Shown here: in pieces, positions 1 through 5,474 of the stretch | Layout: each line of letters starts with the position of its first letter | How positions within the stretch are numbered: position 1 is the first letter of the stretch | Origin: Clostridiales bacterium | GTDB lineage: Bacteria > Bacillota_B > Dehalobacteriia > UBA4068 | Length of the DNA: 6,705 nucleotides | NCBI GenBank assembly: GCA_009782975.1 | Contig: WRIA01000028.1 | Span: forward strand, 1 to 6,705 | Direction of reading: 5' to 3' | Position numbers and translations under genes: made by a program | The notes under the pieces: generated by a model | The model's database searches: none | Seen by the model: the letters and a program-made list of their open reading frames with translations, nothing else | What the model was told of the DNA's origin: nothing

Positions 1-104
1 GGCAGGGGTGGTCGGCGCTGCCTTGTGCTTTGTGCGGGGTGGGGTGGGGCCGGCCGCGCGCGGCCGCAGCAAAAAACCCCCCCCCCTTTTAAAAACCCCC
101 CCCC

Positions 105-329
105 ATCGGTATAGGCGCCGGCCCCGATTGCGACGGCCAGGTGCTGGTATTCCACGATCTGGTAGGCTTGAACGAGGGCCATGTGCCGCGTTTTGCCAAA
201 CAGTACGGCCAGGCCGCCGGCCTTATACGCCGGGCTATAGACGATTACGCGGCGGAAGTTAAAAAAGGCGATTATCCCGACCGGGCCCATAGCTTCTTTA
301 TGGAGCCGGAGGAACTTAAAAAGCTGTAA
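105..329 (+). CDS. panB: 3-methyl-2-oxobutanoate hydroxymethyltransferase, C-terminal part (5' end missing or corrupted)
   Basis: PanB transfers a hydroxymethyl group from 5,10-methylene-tetrahydrofolate to 2-oxoisovalerate, giving ketopantoate, the first committed step of pantothenate and CoA synthesis in the cytoplasm. About 74 C-terminal residues are readable. They begin with IGIGAGPDCDGQVLVFHD, the family's conserved strand and turn near the active site, continue with GHVPRFAKQY, and end in the typical YPDRAHSF tail plus a short extension. The frame is open back only to base 93, because a TAA lies at 90-92 in a stretch of A, C and T runs. The upstream protein does not resemble PanB in any frame, so I treat the break as bad sequence and not as a real gene end. 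The panE ribosome site overlaps the stop codon, so the two genes form one operon. Identity is secure from the C-terminal motifs; the true start lies outside the window. Confidence 0.87.
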   Translation: MGIGAGPDCDGQVLVFHDLVGLNEGHVPRFAKQYGQAAGLIRRAIDDYAAEVKKGDYPDRAHSFFMEPEELKKL

Positions 330-339
330 GGAGCCGAAC

Positions 340-1278
340 ATGGAAACACTTGTAATAGGCGCCGGGGCCATAGGCAGCATTTTCGGAGGTTTGCTTATGG
401 CGGGCGGTCATTCCGTTACCTTCTACGATGTAGATCAGGACAAAGTGGACGTATTGAACCGCGAGGGCCTTACCATAACCGAAGCGGACGGCGGGGAAAA
501 CCACTTTAAGGTCAGTGCCGTATCCCTTATAGAGGACGCGCCGCCCCCCGAATTAGGGCTTATACTGGTAAAATCCCACAGCACCTCTCAGGCGGCACGG
601 GAGTTGAGCCTGGTTAAAAAAGCGGATACGTTGGTTATGTCCTTGCAAAACGGGCTGGGCCATGTAAGCAAGCTGGCCCATTATCTGGACGAAAAGAAGA
701 TATTTCCCGGCATTACCTATCAGGCCGCCTTCGAAATATCACCGGGCCGGGTGCGCCACAGCGGTTTTGGCCTTACCACCATTGCCCCGCTGGTAAAAAG
801 CTCCCTTTCCCTGGCGTTGGACTTGGCCCGCCTGCTTAACGATTGCAATATACCGGCCGCCGCAAGCACGGATGTTAAGCCTTTGCGCTGGGAAAAGCTG
901 ATAGTAAACAGCGCCATAAACCCTCTTTCCGCCATCCATAAGCTGCATAACGGAGAACTGCCCAAAAACCCGCAGATAGTACAGGATATGATGGGCCTGG
1001 TGATGGAGGGCGTGGCAGTGGCGCAAAAGGAGGGCGTACCCTTGAATTACGGGGAAATGTGGGCCACCGTGCTGGATGCCTGCCGCGCCACGGCGCATAA
1101 TCGCTCTTCCATGCTGGTGGATGTGGAAAACGGACGTATGACGGAAATAGAGGCTATAAACGGCAGTATAGTGCGCCTGGGCGACCGGCATGGCGTGGAT
1201 ACTCCCTTAAACGCGCGTATGGTACGAAGCGTGGTTTCTATACACGGCAAAAAAGACCGTATACGGGTCGATCTGTAG
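340..1278 (+). CDS. panE: 2-dehydropantoate 2-reductase (ketopantoate reductase)
   Basis: The enzyme reduces ketopantoate to pantoate with NADPH, directly after PanB in pantothenate synthesis. The 312-residue length is normal for the family. The N-terminal Rossmann domain starts with GAGAIGS (residues 7-13), and the nucleotide-domain lysine and asparagine are in VKSH (K78) and QNG (N104). The C-terminal helical domain carries the catalytic block RWEKLIVNSAIN (K186, N190, N194) and the substrate-binding SSM...TEIEAING (S256-S257, E269). All expected active-site residues seem present. The ATG is set by AAGGAG at 328-333, six bases upstream and overlapping the panB stop, which implies coupled translation. 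KPR paralogues can act on other 2-oxoacids, but the panB neighbour makes the pantothenate role very likely. panC and panD are not in the window. Confidence 0.95.
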   Translation: METLVIGAGAIGSIFGGLLMAGGHSVTFYDVDQDKVDVLNREGLTITEADGGENHFKVSAVSLIEDAPPPELGLILVKSHSTSQAARELSLVKKADTLVMSLQNGLGHVSKLAHYLDEKKIFPGITYQAAFEISPGRVRHSGFGLTTIAPLVKSSLSLALDLARLLNDCNIPAAASTDVKPLRWEKLIVNSAINPLSAIHKLHNGELPKNPQIVQDMMGLVMEGVAVAQKEGVPLNYGEMWATVLDACRATAHNRSSMLVDVENGRMTEIEAINGSIVRLGDRHGVDTPLNARMVRSVVSIHGKKDRIRVDL

Positions 1279-1312
1279 CATAGCTATACCGGCAAAAGAT
1301 CAGATTTGCACA

Positions 1313-1385
1313 GTTTGTAATTCTAAGCGTAGCGAAGAAGCCAGCCCCTTGGCGTTGCTAAGGGTGCGGGCTACAAACAGTTTTT
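1313..1385 (+). terminator. possible rho-independent terminator after panBE
   Basis: An imperfect stem-loop has outer arms GTTTGTA (1313-1319) and TACAAAC (1372-1378) and inner arms AGCCC (1343-1347) and GGGCT (1368-1372), so the two sets compete for one base. A T5 run follows at 1381-1385. Position after panE fits termination. The stem is long and interrupted, and part of it resembles a dispersed repeat, so this is tentative. Confidence 0.35.
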
Positions 1386-1423
1386 GCTGCCGTAAATGTT
1401 TCACGTGAAACATTTACGGCAGC
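1386..1423. promoter_or_regulatory. parS: parS site 1 (1397-1412) inside a 38-base perfect palindrome
   Basis: TGTTTCACGTGAAACA at 1397-1412 matches the canonical Spo0J/ParB binding site exactly. The dyad continues without a mismatch for 11 bases on each side (arms GCTGCCGTAAA and TTTACGGCAGC), far beyond what ParB needs. In the known system ParB loads here as a CTP-dependent clamp and recruits SMC for chromosome segregation. Binding in this organism is inferred from the sequence only. Confidence 0.75.
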
Positions 1424-1461
1424 GGCACCTTTGATAGCAGGCTTTAAGAGGATAATTAAGA

Positions 1462-1477
1462 TGTTTCACGTGAAACA
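1462..1477. promoter_or_regulatory. parS: parS site 2
   Basis: A second exact TGTTTCACGTGAAACA, 65 bases start-to-start from site 1. Only one more base pair on each side extends the dyad. It lies just upstream of a TATAAT box for the MGMT-like gene and covers the place where the -35 box would be, so bound ParB could compete with RNA polymerase. That effect is inference. Confidence 0.75.
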
Positions 1478-1489
1478 TCCGTTATAGAG

Positions 1490-1495
1490 TATAAT
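1490..1495 (+). promoter_or_regulatory. -10 box of the promoter for the MGMT-like gene
   Basis: A perfect TATAAT lies 22 bases before the start codon, leaving a short leader with the AAGGAG ribosome site at 1504-1509. There is no good -35 hexamer at 16-18 bases spacing because that position is occupied by parS site 2 (the 17-base spacing gives CACGTG). Either the promoter is weak or depends on a factor, or the TATAAT is fortuitous. Confidence 0.5.
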
Positions 1496-1517
1496 AGAGC
1501 AACAAGGAGCAATTACA

Positions 1518-1979
1518 ATGGTAAAAAAGAGCTACAACGAAAAGCTGCAACATAATGGGGATCTACCCAAAGTGGAAAGCATTGCCGGCAGCAAGCAGGG
1601 GGAACGACTTAAGGCGGAAACCATGCTTATAGCCGCGCCGCAGCAATACGATGCGCTGATGAAGCGTGTGCCGCCCGGCCGCCTTACCACCATAGACCGG
1701 CTGATGTCCTGTTTAGCCAAAGAGCATAAAGCGGATACCGCCTGCCCCATGACAGCCGGTATCTTTGTTAACATTGCGGCCCACGCCAGTGAGGAACGCC
1801 TGGGAGTGGACGAAACACCATATTGGCGCACCTTAAAAAAGGGCGGCGAGCTTAACGAAAAATATCCCGGCGGCCTTACCGGGCAGCAGCAAAGGCTGGA
1901 AGCAGAAGGCCACACGGTGGCGCAACGGGGCAAGCGCCTGTTCGTGCAGGATCACGAAGCAAAGGTGTTCGATTTTTGA
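1518..1979 (+). CDS. MGMT family (alkyltransferase-like) DNA-binding protein
   Basis: This 153-residue protein matches the clostridial 'MGMT family' pattern: an N-terminal KKSYNEKL segment, MLIAAPQQYDALM, then a winged-helix-like core VPPGRLTTIDRL (51-62) through CPMTAGIFVNIAAHA (76-90). The closing segment PYWRTLKKGGELNEKYPGG (101-119) is followed by QQQRLEAEGHTV. True O6-methylguanine methyltransferases carry PCHRV with an acceptor cysteine at this place. Here the aligned segment reads PYWRT with no cysteine, as in alkyltransferase-like proteins that bind damaged DNA without repairing it. Cysteines 65 and 76 lie elsewhere and are not in the acceptor context. The start is supported by AAGGAG (1504-1509), eight bases upstream. 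It stands alone on the + strand, convergent with the sortase gene 22 bases away. The family is fairly sure; the damage-sensing role is inferred from related families. Confidence 0.75.
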   Translation: MVKKSYNEKLQHNGDLPKVESIAGSKQGERLKAETMLIAAPQQYDALMKRVPPGRLTTIDRLMSCLAKEHKADTACPMTAGIFVNIAAHASEERLGVDETPYWRTLKKGGELNEKYPGGLTGQQQRLEAEGHTVAQRGKRLFVQDHEAKVFDF

Positions 1980-2001
1980 TACAAGTATATCCGTTTTTTA
2001 G

Positions 2002-2859
2002 CTATTCAACATCTGTATCTGCGCCGGTTGTTTCTAAAATAGCCGCGTGTACCAGCATACGTTCATCATTGCTGCCCCCGGTGGTGCAGGTGGAAAGGGT
2101 TATTATGCGGTCTGTGCCTTCCGGTGCGCCCAGGCTTAAAGCAAAGGTCGCAAAGCTTTCCGGGCCGGAAAAGGACAACCGGTAAGAGTGATCGTTGATG
2201 TCGGTTTTACGCGCCGCGAAGATGCGCCAGGTTTGTTTTTCCCCGCTTGGCAAGGTTATGGTTATATCCTTGTTTTTTTCCAGATAAGCCTCGTCCCGGT
2301 ACTTATAAAGGGTGCCGAACATGGAGCCGTTTTTGGCGTTATGTCCGTAAATTATGCTATGATAAACCTCGAAATCGCCGGAGCAGCGATAATCCATAAA
2401 GATAGCCCCAAGGCCCCTTTTATACCCCTCGAAAGATGTGGTTAGATATTTTTCGTTATCCCTGCCCTTTGCCATAGGATAGCTTATATTGGTGCCGTTT
2501 ATTTTTATCCAGCCTATATACTCCGGGTTTACTTCCCTGGGGTCTCGGGAGGGCGGCGGCGGAACAGACGGCTGTTGCTCGGTTGGGCCGTTTTCTTCAA
2601 TTTCCGCTACCGGCTGATCCTCCGTATCGGAGGTAGCGTTATCCTCCGGTTCCGCCGCCGCCACAGCGGTATCTTCCGGCGGCTCGTACATCTCCCGCAG
2701 TTTATCATATTCATTACCCGAAACAGCGTATTCCCGCCAGCTTAAGACGATTTGCGTAGCGGAGAATACGGCCAAACCTAAAAACACGAAAAAGGCCACT
2801 GTAAGCAGAAGCTTGCGCTGTTCCGCGGGTCTTTTTTTTGCGGATCCTTCCATGGTCAT
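2002..2859 (-). CDS. class B sortase
   Basis: Sortases are membrane-anchored cysteine transpeptidases that attach surface proteins to peptidoglycan or link pilins. The 285-residue reading has a basic N-terminus, one membrane segment at about 17-39, and an acidic proline-rich linker (about 56-108) that spaces the catalytic domain from the membrane. The sortase domain starts near PEYIGWIKINGTNISYP, the usual class B entry motif. The catalytic residues are H173 in YGHNAKNGSMF, C258 in LSTCT and R267 in DERMLVHA. The first ATG follows a G6 run with no gap. The second, two codons in (2853), sits six bases from that run and is the better start. No sorting substrate or partner pilin is visible. The gene is convergent with the MGMT-like gene. 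A TATACT (2918-2923, - strand) upstream could be a -10 box, without a clear -35. Confidence 0.93.
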   Translation of the reverse strand: MTMEGSAKKRPAEQRKLLLTVAFFVFLGLAVFSATQIVLSWREYAVSGNEYDKLREMYEPPEDTAVAAAEPEDNATSDTEDQPVAEIEENGPTEQQPSVPPPPSRDPREVNPEYIGWIKINGTNISYPMAKGRDNEKYLTTSFEGYKRGLGAIFMDYRCSGDFEVYHSIIYGHNAKNGSMFGTLYKYRDEAYLEKNKDITITLPSGEKQTWRIFAARKTDINDHSYRLSFSGPESFATFALSLGAPEGTDRIITLSTCTTGGSNDERMLVHAAILETTGADTDVE

Positions 2860-3102
2860 CCCCCCATAACGTTATAGACGGGCTTGCTCTTGCCGGCCGC
2901 CTTGCAACGTACTATATAGTATAGCAAAATGGATGCGCAGTTATAAAATAGACGCTCAGGCTGCGAAATCATAGATTCCGGCCTGTGCAGCTATTATACC
3001 ACAAACGATGACACGTTTGTTACTGGCATTTACCTTTGGTAAATGCGCAGTTATAAAATAGGCACTCAGTCTCGAAATCGTAGATTTCGGTCTGTGCAGC
3101 TA
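2860..3102. other. non-coding gap between sortase and ATPase genes
   Basis: No gene is seen in these 243 bases. They hold most of two copies of a 67/68-base direct repeat, and between the copies two perfect small hairpins: ACAAACG/CGTTTGT at 3001-3020 (7-bp stem, 6-base loop) and GCATTTACC/GGTAAATGC at 3026-3046 (9-bp stem, 3-base loop). Neither is followed by a T run on either strand, so they are poor terminators. A 12-base palindrome with a TATA core lies at 2910-2921. Confidence 0.6.
2933..3000. repeat. direct repeat, copy A (68 bases)
   Basis: This copy aligns with 3043-3109 across its whole length with one single-base gap and a handful of substitutions. Both begin ATGCGCAGTTATAAAATAG and end CTGTGCAGCTATTATACC. 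The near-terminal segments TGCGCAG and CTGTGCA can pair (one G-U), enclosing a smaller stem. In this copy the inner stem GAAATC/GATTCC has one mismatch. Confidence 0.8.
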
Positions 3103-3109
3103 TTATACC
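3043..3109. repeat. direct repeat, copy B (67 bases)
   Basis: Second copy of the element, 110 bases further on. Its inner stem CGAAATC-GTA-GATTTCG is perfect. The right end overlaps the last codons of the ATPase gene, so the TAA stop of that gene lies inside the repeat's TATAAT motif (read on the - strand). Confidence 0.8.
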
Positions 3110-4353
3110 GTAAGCACTGATATCGGCACGACATTCACCCCGTCTGTACGGCGGTGCGCGAACCCGTTCCCTGTAATTACCGTCAACGCCGACGGCGCTT
3201 TGGTTTTATCTGTATCGATTTTTTCCGCGAATTTTAAAAGATTGTTTGCGGCGTCACCCACCGCACCTATTCCAAGCTTTATTTCAAAGGCTCCCCACGA
3301 GCCGTCCGCGTATTCCACGATAGTATCGATTTCCAAGCCCCTTGAATCGCGGTAATGATACGCCTTGCCGCCATTGGCGCCGGCGTATATCCGTATGTCC
3401 CTTATTACCAGGGATTCAAACAGTAAACCGAAATAGTTCAAGTCGCCCAGTAACTTGTCAAGCGAAAGCCCCAATGCGCCGACTGCCATTGATGGGTCGG
3501 CAAAATGGCGCTTCGGGGATTTGCGCAGCATATCCGAGGAGCGGATATGCGTGTTCCAAGCCGGAAGGTTATCCACCGCCATCAGCCGCTCGAGCGCAGA
3601 TAGGTAATCGGCGACCGTTTCGTCGTCCAGGTCGGCGTCGCTCCCGCCTGTATCCTTCGAAAGCGCGGATAATGCCACTTCGGTAGAGATGTTCCTTGCA
3701 AGCGACTGAAACAGCCGCGTAACCTTATACGGGTCGCGCCGTTTAGCGGAAACTTTGCTGAGATCGACCTCGGCAATAAGCGCCATGTAGTCGCTTGCAA
3801 AACGCAATCCTTCAGAAGCGCCCGCGCCGATCATGCCAGGCCAACCTCCAAGCGTAATTTTTTCGGCGAACTCGCCAAGATCAAAAGATACAGATTCGGA
3901 TGCCGGAACATCGCCTTTCATCAGTCCGGCGAGGCTCACCTCCCCTGTAGACCAGCCCTTTTCGAATAAAGACATTGGACGCATTTTTATAGTGGAAAAC
4001 CTGCCGGCGCCCGAATGACGCTTTGCTTTATCATCCGGCGTCGCGGACCCGGTGAGTATGAACTGCCCCTTTTGCTTACGTTCGTCAACCTCTCGCCTAA
4101 CATAATTCCATATTTGAGGATATTCCTGCCACTCGTCAAGGAGCCGCGGCGTATAGCCGGCCAAGACGGCTTTTGGGTCTATTTGCATTTTGATTCTAAC
4201 TTGCTCATCTGCGTCGAACCGAACAACGCTTGCCGCTACCCGTTTCGCGGTTTCTGTTTTACCGCAGCCTTTTGCGCCTTCAATCAATATAGCTCCGGAA
4301 CTTTGCAATCGTTCGGCAAGCAATTTATCCGCAAACCTTTTATAGTATTCCAA
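3103..4353 (-). CDS. AAA+ ATPase with C-terminal DUF4143 domain
   Basis: A 416-residue protein of the widespread AAA_14/DUF4143 family, whose cellular role is poorly known; accessory-region, toxin-antitoxin or defence roles have been suggested for relatives but none is shown here. The N-terminal ATPase has Walker A GAKGCGKT (26-33), Walker B LLDEW (71-75), a sensor-like FILTGSA (98-104) and GRFSTIKMRPMSLFE (117-131), the signature arginine region. The DUF4143 part ends in a PD-(D/E)XK-like pattern: E341-I-D343, then E357-I-K359, with E313 upstream. The fold is nuclease-like but activity is unproven. Translation starts at TTG, supported by GAGGTGG seven bases upstream. It appears intact and of normal length. 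Its final residues and stop are encoded by a repeat copy. Promoter and 23-base repeats lie just upstream, suggesting self-contained regulation. Confidence 0.9.
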   Translation of the reverse strand: MEYYKRFADKLLAERLQSSGAILIEGAKGCGKTETAKRVAASVVRFDADEQVRIKMQIDPKAVLAGYTPRLLDEWQEYPQIWNYVRREVDERKQKGQFILTGSATPDDKAKRHSGAGRFSTIKMRPMSLFEKGWSTGEVSLAGLMKGDVPASESVSFDLGEFAEKITLGGWPGMIGAGASEGLRFASDYMALIAEVDLSKVSAKRRDPYKVTRLFQSLARNISTEVALSALSKDTGGSDADLDDETVADYLSALERLMAVDNLPAWNTHIRSSDMLRKSPKRHFADPSMAVGALGLSLDKLLGDLNYFGLLFESLVIRDIRIYAGANGGKAYHYRDSRGLEIDTIVEYADGSWGAFEIKLGIGAVGDAANNLLKFAEKIDTDKTKAPSALTVITGNGFAHRRTDGVNVVPISVLTV

Positions 4354-4382
4354 AATATTGCCACCTCACATTCATGTAACGT

Positions 4383-4411
4383 AGCATATCATAATATCCG
4401 CTAAATTGCAA
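4383..4411 (-). promoter_or_regulatory. likely promoter of the ATPase gene
   Basis: Read on the - strand, TTGCAA (4406-4411) and TATGCT (4383-4388) are separated by exactly 17 bases, each 4/6 to the sigma-A consensus. The predicted start of transcription leaves a leader of about 20-25 bases with the GAGGTGG ribosome site. The -35 box lies inside the first 23-base repeat unit, so a protein binding the repeats could affect this promoter. Confidence 0.45.
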
Positions 4412-4489
4412 GAACAATAGCCGCTAAAATATAAGAATATTATCCGCTAAATTATAAGAATATTATCCGCTAAATTATAAAAATGGGGT
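4398..4489. repeat. four tandem copies of a 23-base, iteron-like repeat
   Basis: CCGCTAAA begins at 4398, 4421, 4444 and 4467, an exact 23-base period. Units 2 and 3 differ at one base. Unit 1 diverges in its right half, and unit 4 keeps the first 14 bases then runs into TGGGG. The AT-rich part of each unit contains TTATAAT-like sequence on the - strand. The regular spacing near two helical turns suggests an array of protein sites on one face of the DNA, upstream of the ATPase gene. Confidence 0.8.
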
Positions 4490-4515
4490 TGCGGGTTGTA
4501 CCAGAAAAAAAGACA

Positions 4516-4549
4516 TTTTTGTTATGTTTCACGTGAAACATAACAAAAA
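4516..4549. promoter_or_regulatory. parS: parS site 3 (4525-4540) inside a 34-base perfect palindrome
   Basis: Exact TGTTTCACGTGAAACA, flanked symmetrically by TTTTTGTTA and TAACAAAAA. It starts 36 bases after the 23-base repeats and opens the first copy of the parS-spacer-parS module. The outer arms differ from those of site 1, so only the 16-base core is shared. Confidence 0.75.
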
Positions 4550-4583
4550 CCCCCCGCCATAACCTATAGCTGCCGGTTTGCGG
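4545..4583 (-). terminator. possible terminator downstream of the hydrolase gene
   Basis: On the - strand CCGC-A-AACC (4583-4575) can pair with GGTT-ATG-GCGG (4564-4554), followed by four G and a T5 run (4549-4545). The same layout is kept in module copy 2. The internal mismatch and the gap before the T run make it weak. Confidence 0.3.
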
Positions 4584-4597
4584 CGCGCGCCGGGCAA

Positions 4598-4613
4598 TGT
4601 TTCACGTGAAACA
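4598..4613. promoter_or_regulatory. parS: parS site 4
   Basis: Exact TGTTTCACGTGAAACA, 73 bases start-to-start from site 3, extended to a 20-base dyad by AA/TT on the flanks. It lies 17 bases past the stop codon of the hydrolase gene. Confidence 0.75.
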
Positions 4614-4630
4614 TTCTTACGGTAGTACGC

Positions 4631-5346
4631 TTATACTATACCCATATTACTTTCGACCCACTTGTAAAGAAAAGCAAGCTGCCGTTTAGAGCGAAACCAA
4701 TGCTCCCCGCCTGCAAGAACAGTTAGGGCGCAGTTGTGGCGCTTTGTAAAACTCTCTACTGTCTTTCGTTCGGTCAGGTTATCTTCCGAACCGTAAAGGA
4801 TAGCCGTAGGTACATTCCACTTGAGTATAGGGTTTTCTTTAACATAGCAATAATAATCCCAATAAAGTGTTTCGCCCGTTGGCGTAAGGATTTTTTGCTT
4901 TTCTTTCAATTCCTGCTCGCTTATGTCAGACGTTTTCATCATATTTTGTATCAAGCGTTCCATATCAAGTACAGGAGAAAGAAAAAGGCATTTTTTAAGC
5001 GGAAACTCTTTGTATGCAAGCAAACTGAAATACGCGCCTAAACTGTTGCCATACAAGTAGATGCCGCCCCAGTTCTGTTTAGCATACCCGCCAATTATGT
5101 TAAGGTCGCGTATACCGTTTAAGACCACGCAGGGATAGCCTTCGTTTACGCGGGCGCAATGTTCCGGCAGATCAAAGCTTAGTACCTGAAACCCTTTTTG
5201 TTCCGCTATTTCGGCAAAACCCCGTGCTTCCTCCTTGCGCGACCGGTTGCCGTGAACATATATATATATACGCTGTCGGATCCTTTGCCCCAGATGACCG
5301 AAGGTATTTTTTCTATTTTTGACATTATCTTTTTCACAAACCCCAT
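4631..5346 (-). CDS. alpha/beta hydrolase, reading frame broken at a TA repeat
   Basis: A serine hydrolase of the small alpha/beta type; substrate unknown. The main frame from VHGNRSRKEEARGF onward carries the oxyanion-side HG, the nucleophile elbow GNSLG, an acid in LYGSEDNLTER and the histidine in GGEHWF, a complete catalytic triad. The family's N-terminal strand is not in this frame: it lies in another frame (KIEKIPSVIWGKGSDSVYIY), which opens at ATG 5346. The two join at the alternating T/A tract 5258-5270, where removing one TA gives ...SDSVYIYVHGN... and a 237-residue protein. The uninterrupted main frame can instead be read back to GTG 5482, but that start lies inside a parS site and its extra residues translate repeat DNA. 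ATG 5325 is another possible start; no clear ribosome site decides. Explanations are a sequencing error, a fresh pseudogene or a slippage-controlled gene. Parallel flanking parS modules bracket it. Confidence 0.75.
5258..5270. repeat. alternating TA microsatellite inside the hydrolase gene
   Basis: Thirteen alternating A/T bases, six TA units plus one base on the coding strand. The two halves of the hydrolase coding sequence are in different frames on its two sides; five units would join them in frame. Dinucleotide tracts like this are prone to slippage. Confidence 0.8.
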
Positions 5347-5374
5347 ACCCTATATAAACATACTCCCCCGGCCC

Positions 5375-5396
5375 CGTGAAACATAGATGTTTCACG
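5375..5396. repeat. everted pair of parS half-sites
   Basis: CGTGAAACAT and ATGTTTCACG are separated by AG, forming a 22-base dyad made of the right and then the left half of parS, the reverse of the normal order. It ends two bases before parS site 5's extended dyad. It probably arose by recombination between neighbouring parS copies. Confidence 0.6.
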
Positions 5397-5398
5397 AA

Positions 5399-5414
5399 TG
5401 TTTCACGTGAAACA
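5399..5414. promoter_or_regulatory. parS: parS site 5
   Basis: Exact TGTTTCACGTGAAACA extended to 20 bases by AA/TT. It lies upstream of the hydrolase start and opens module copy 2. An everted half-site pair abuts it on the left. Confidence 0.75.
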
Positions 5415-5418
5415 TTAC

Positions 5419-5458
5419 AAAAAACCCTCCGCCACAACCTATAGCTGCGGGTTTGCGG
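5419..5458 (-). terminator. possible terminator downstream of the isochorismatase operon
   Basis: On the - strand CCGC-A-AACC (5458-5450) can pair with GGTT-GTG-GCGG (5439-5429), followed by AGGG and a T6 run (5424-5419). It is the counterpart of the structure in module copy 1 and lies about 75 bases past the stop codon. Confidence 0.3.
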
Positions 5459-5474
5459 TAGCGCGCAAGGCCAA

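Larger units (their letters stand above)
4525..4613. repeat. parS-spacer-parS module, copy 1 (left of the hydrolase gene)
   Basis: Two exact parS sites enclose a 57-base spacer that aligns with the 60-base spacer at 5415-5474. Shared stretches include ACAAAAA, AACCTATAGCTGC, GGTTTGCGG and GCGCGC. This copy contains a perfect 12-base palindrome CGGCGCGCGCCG (4581-4592). Orientation is the same as copy 2, so together they are direct repeats bracketing one gene. Confidence 0.75.

Noticed and set aside
8..262. 84-residue open frame at the left end
   Set aside because: It runs through homopolymers and covers the panB coding region in the wrong frame; the protein is low-complexity Arg/Pro/Gly.
1279..1517. 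tRNA or riboswitch in the structured panE-MGMT gap
   Set aside because: The stem-loop does not form a cloverleaf, and it lies downstream of panE with no match I recognise to a known riboswitch.
3043..3120. 25-codon frame beginning in repeat copy B (MRSYKIG...)
   Set aside because: No ribosome site. Copy A keeps only the first six codons before diverging, so coding is not conserved between copies.
3569..3577. TTATCCACC, one mismatch from a DnaA box
   Set aside because: A single near-match inside the ATPase gene with no cluster or AT-rich unwinding region gives no support for an origin here.
4516..4549. The long parS palindrome read as a bidirectional terminator
   Set aside because: The T/A runs are part of the symmetric arms and are not an unpaired T tract after a GC-rich stem; the exact parS core explains it better.
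5258..5270. Programmed ribosomal frameshift at the TA tract
   Set aside because: No slippery heptamer or clear stimulatory structure was found; repeat slippage or sequence error is simpler.
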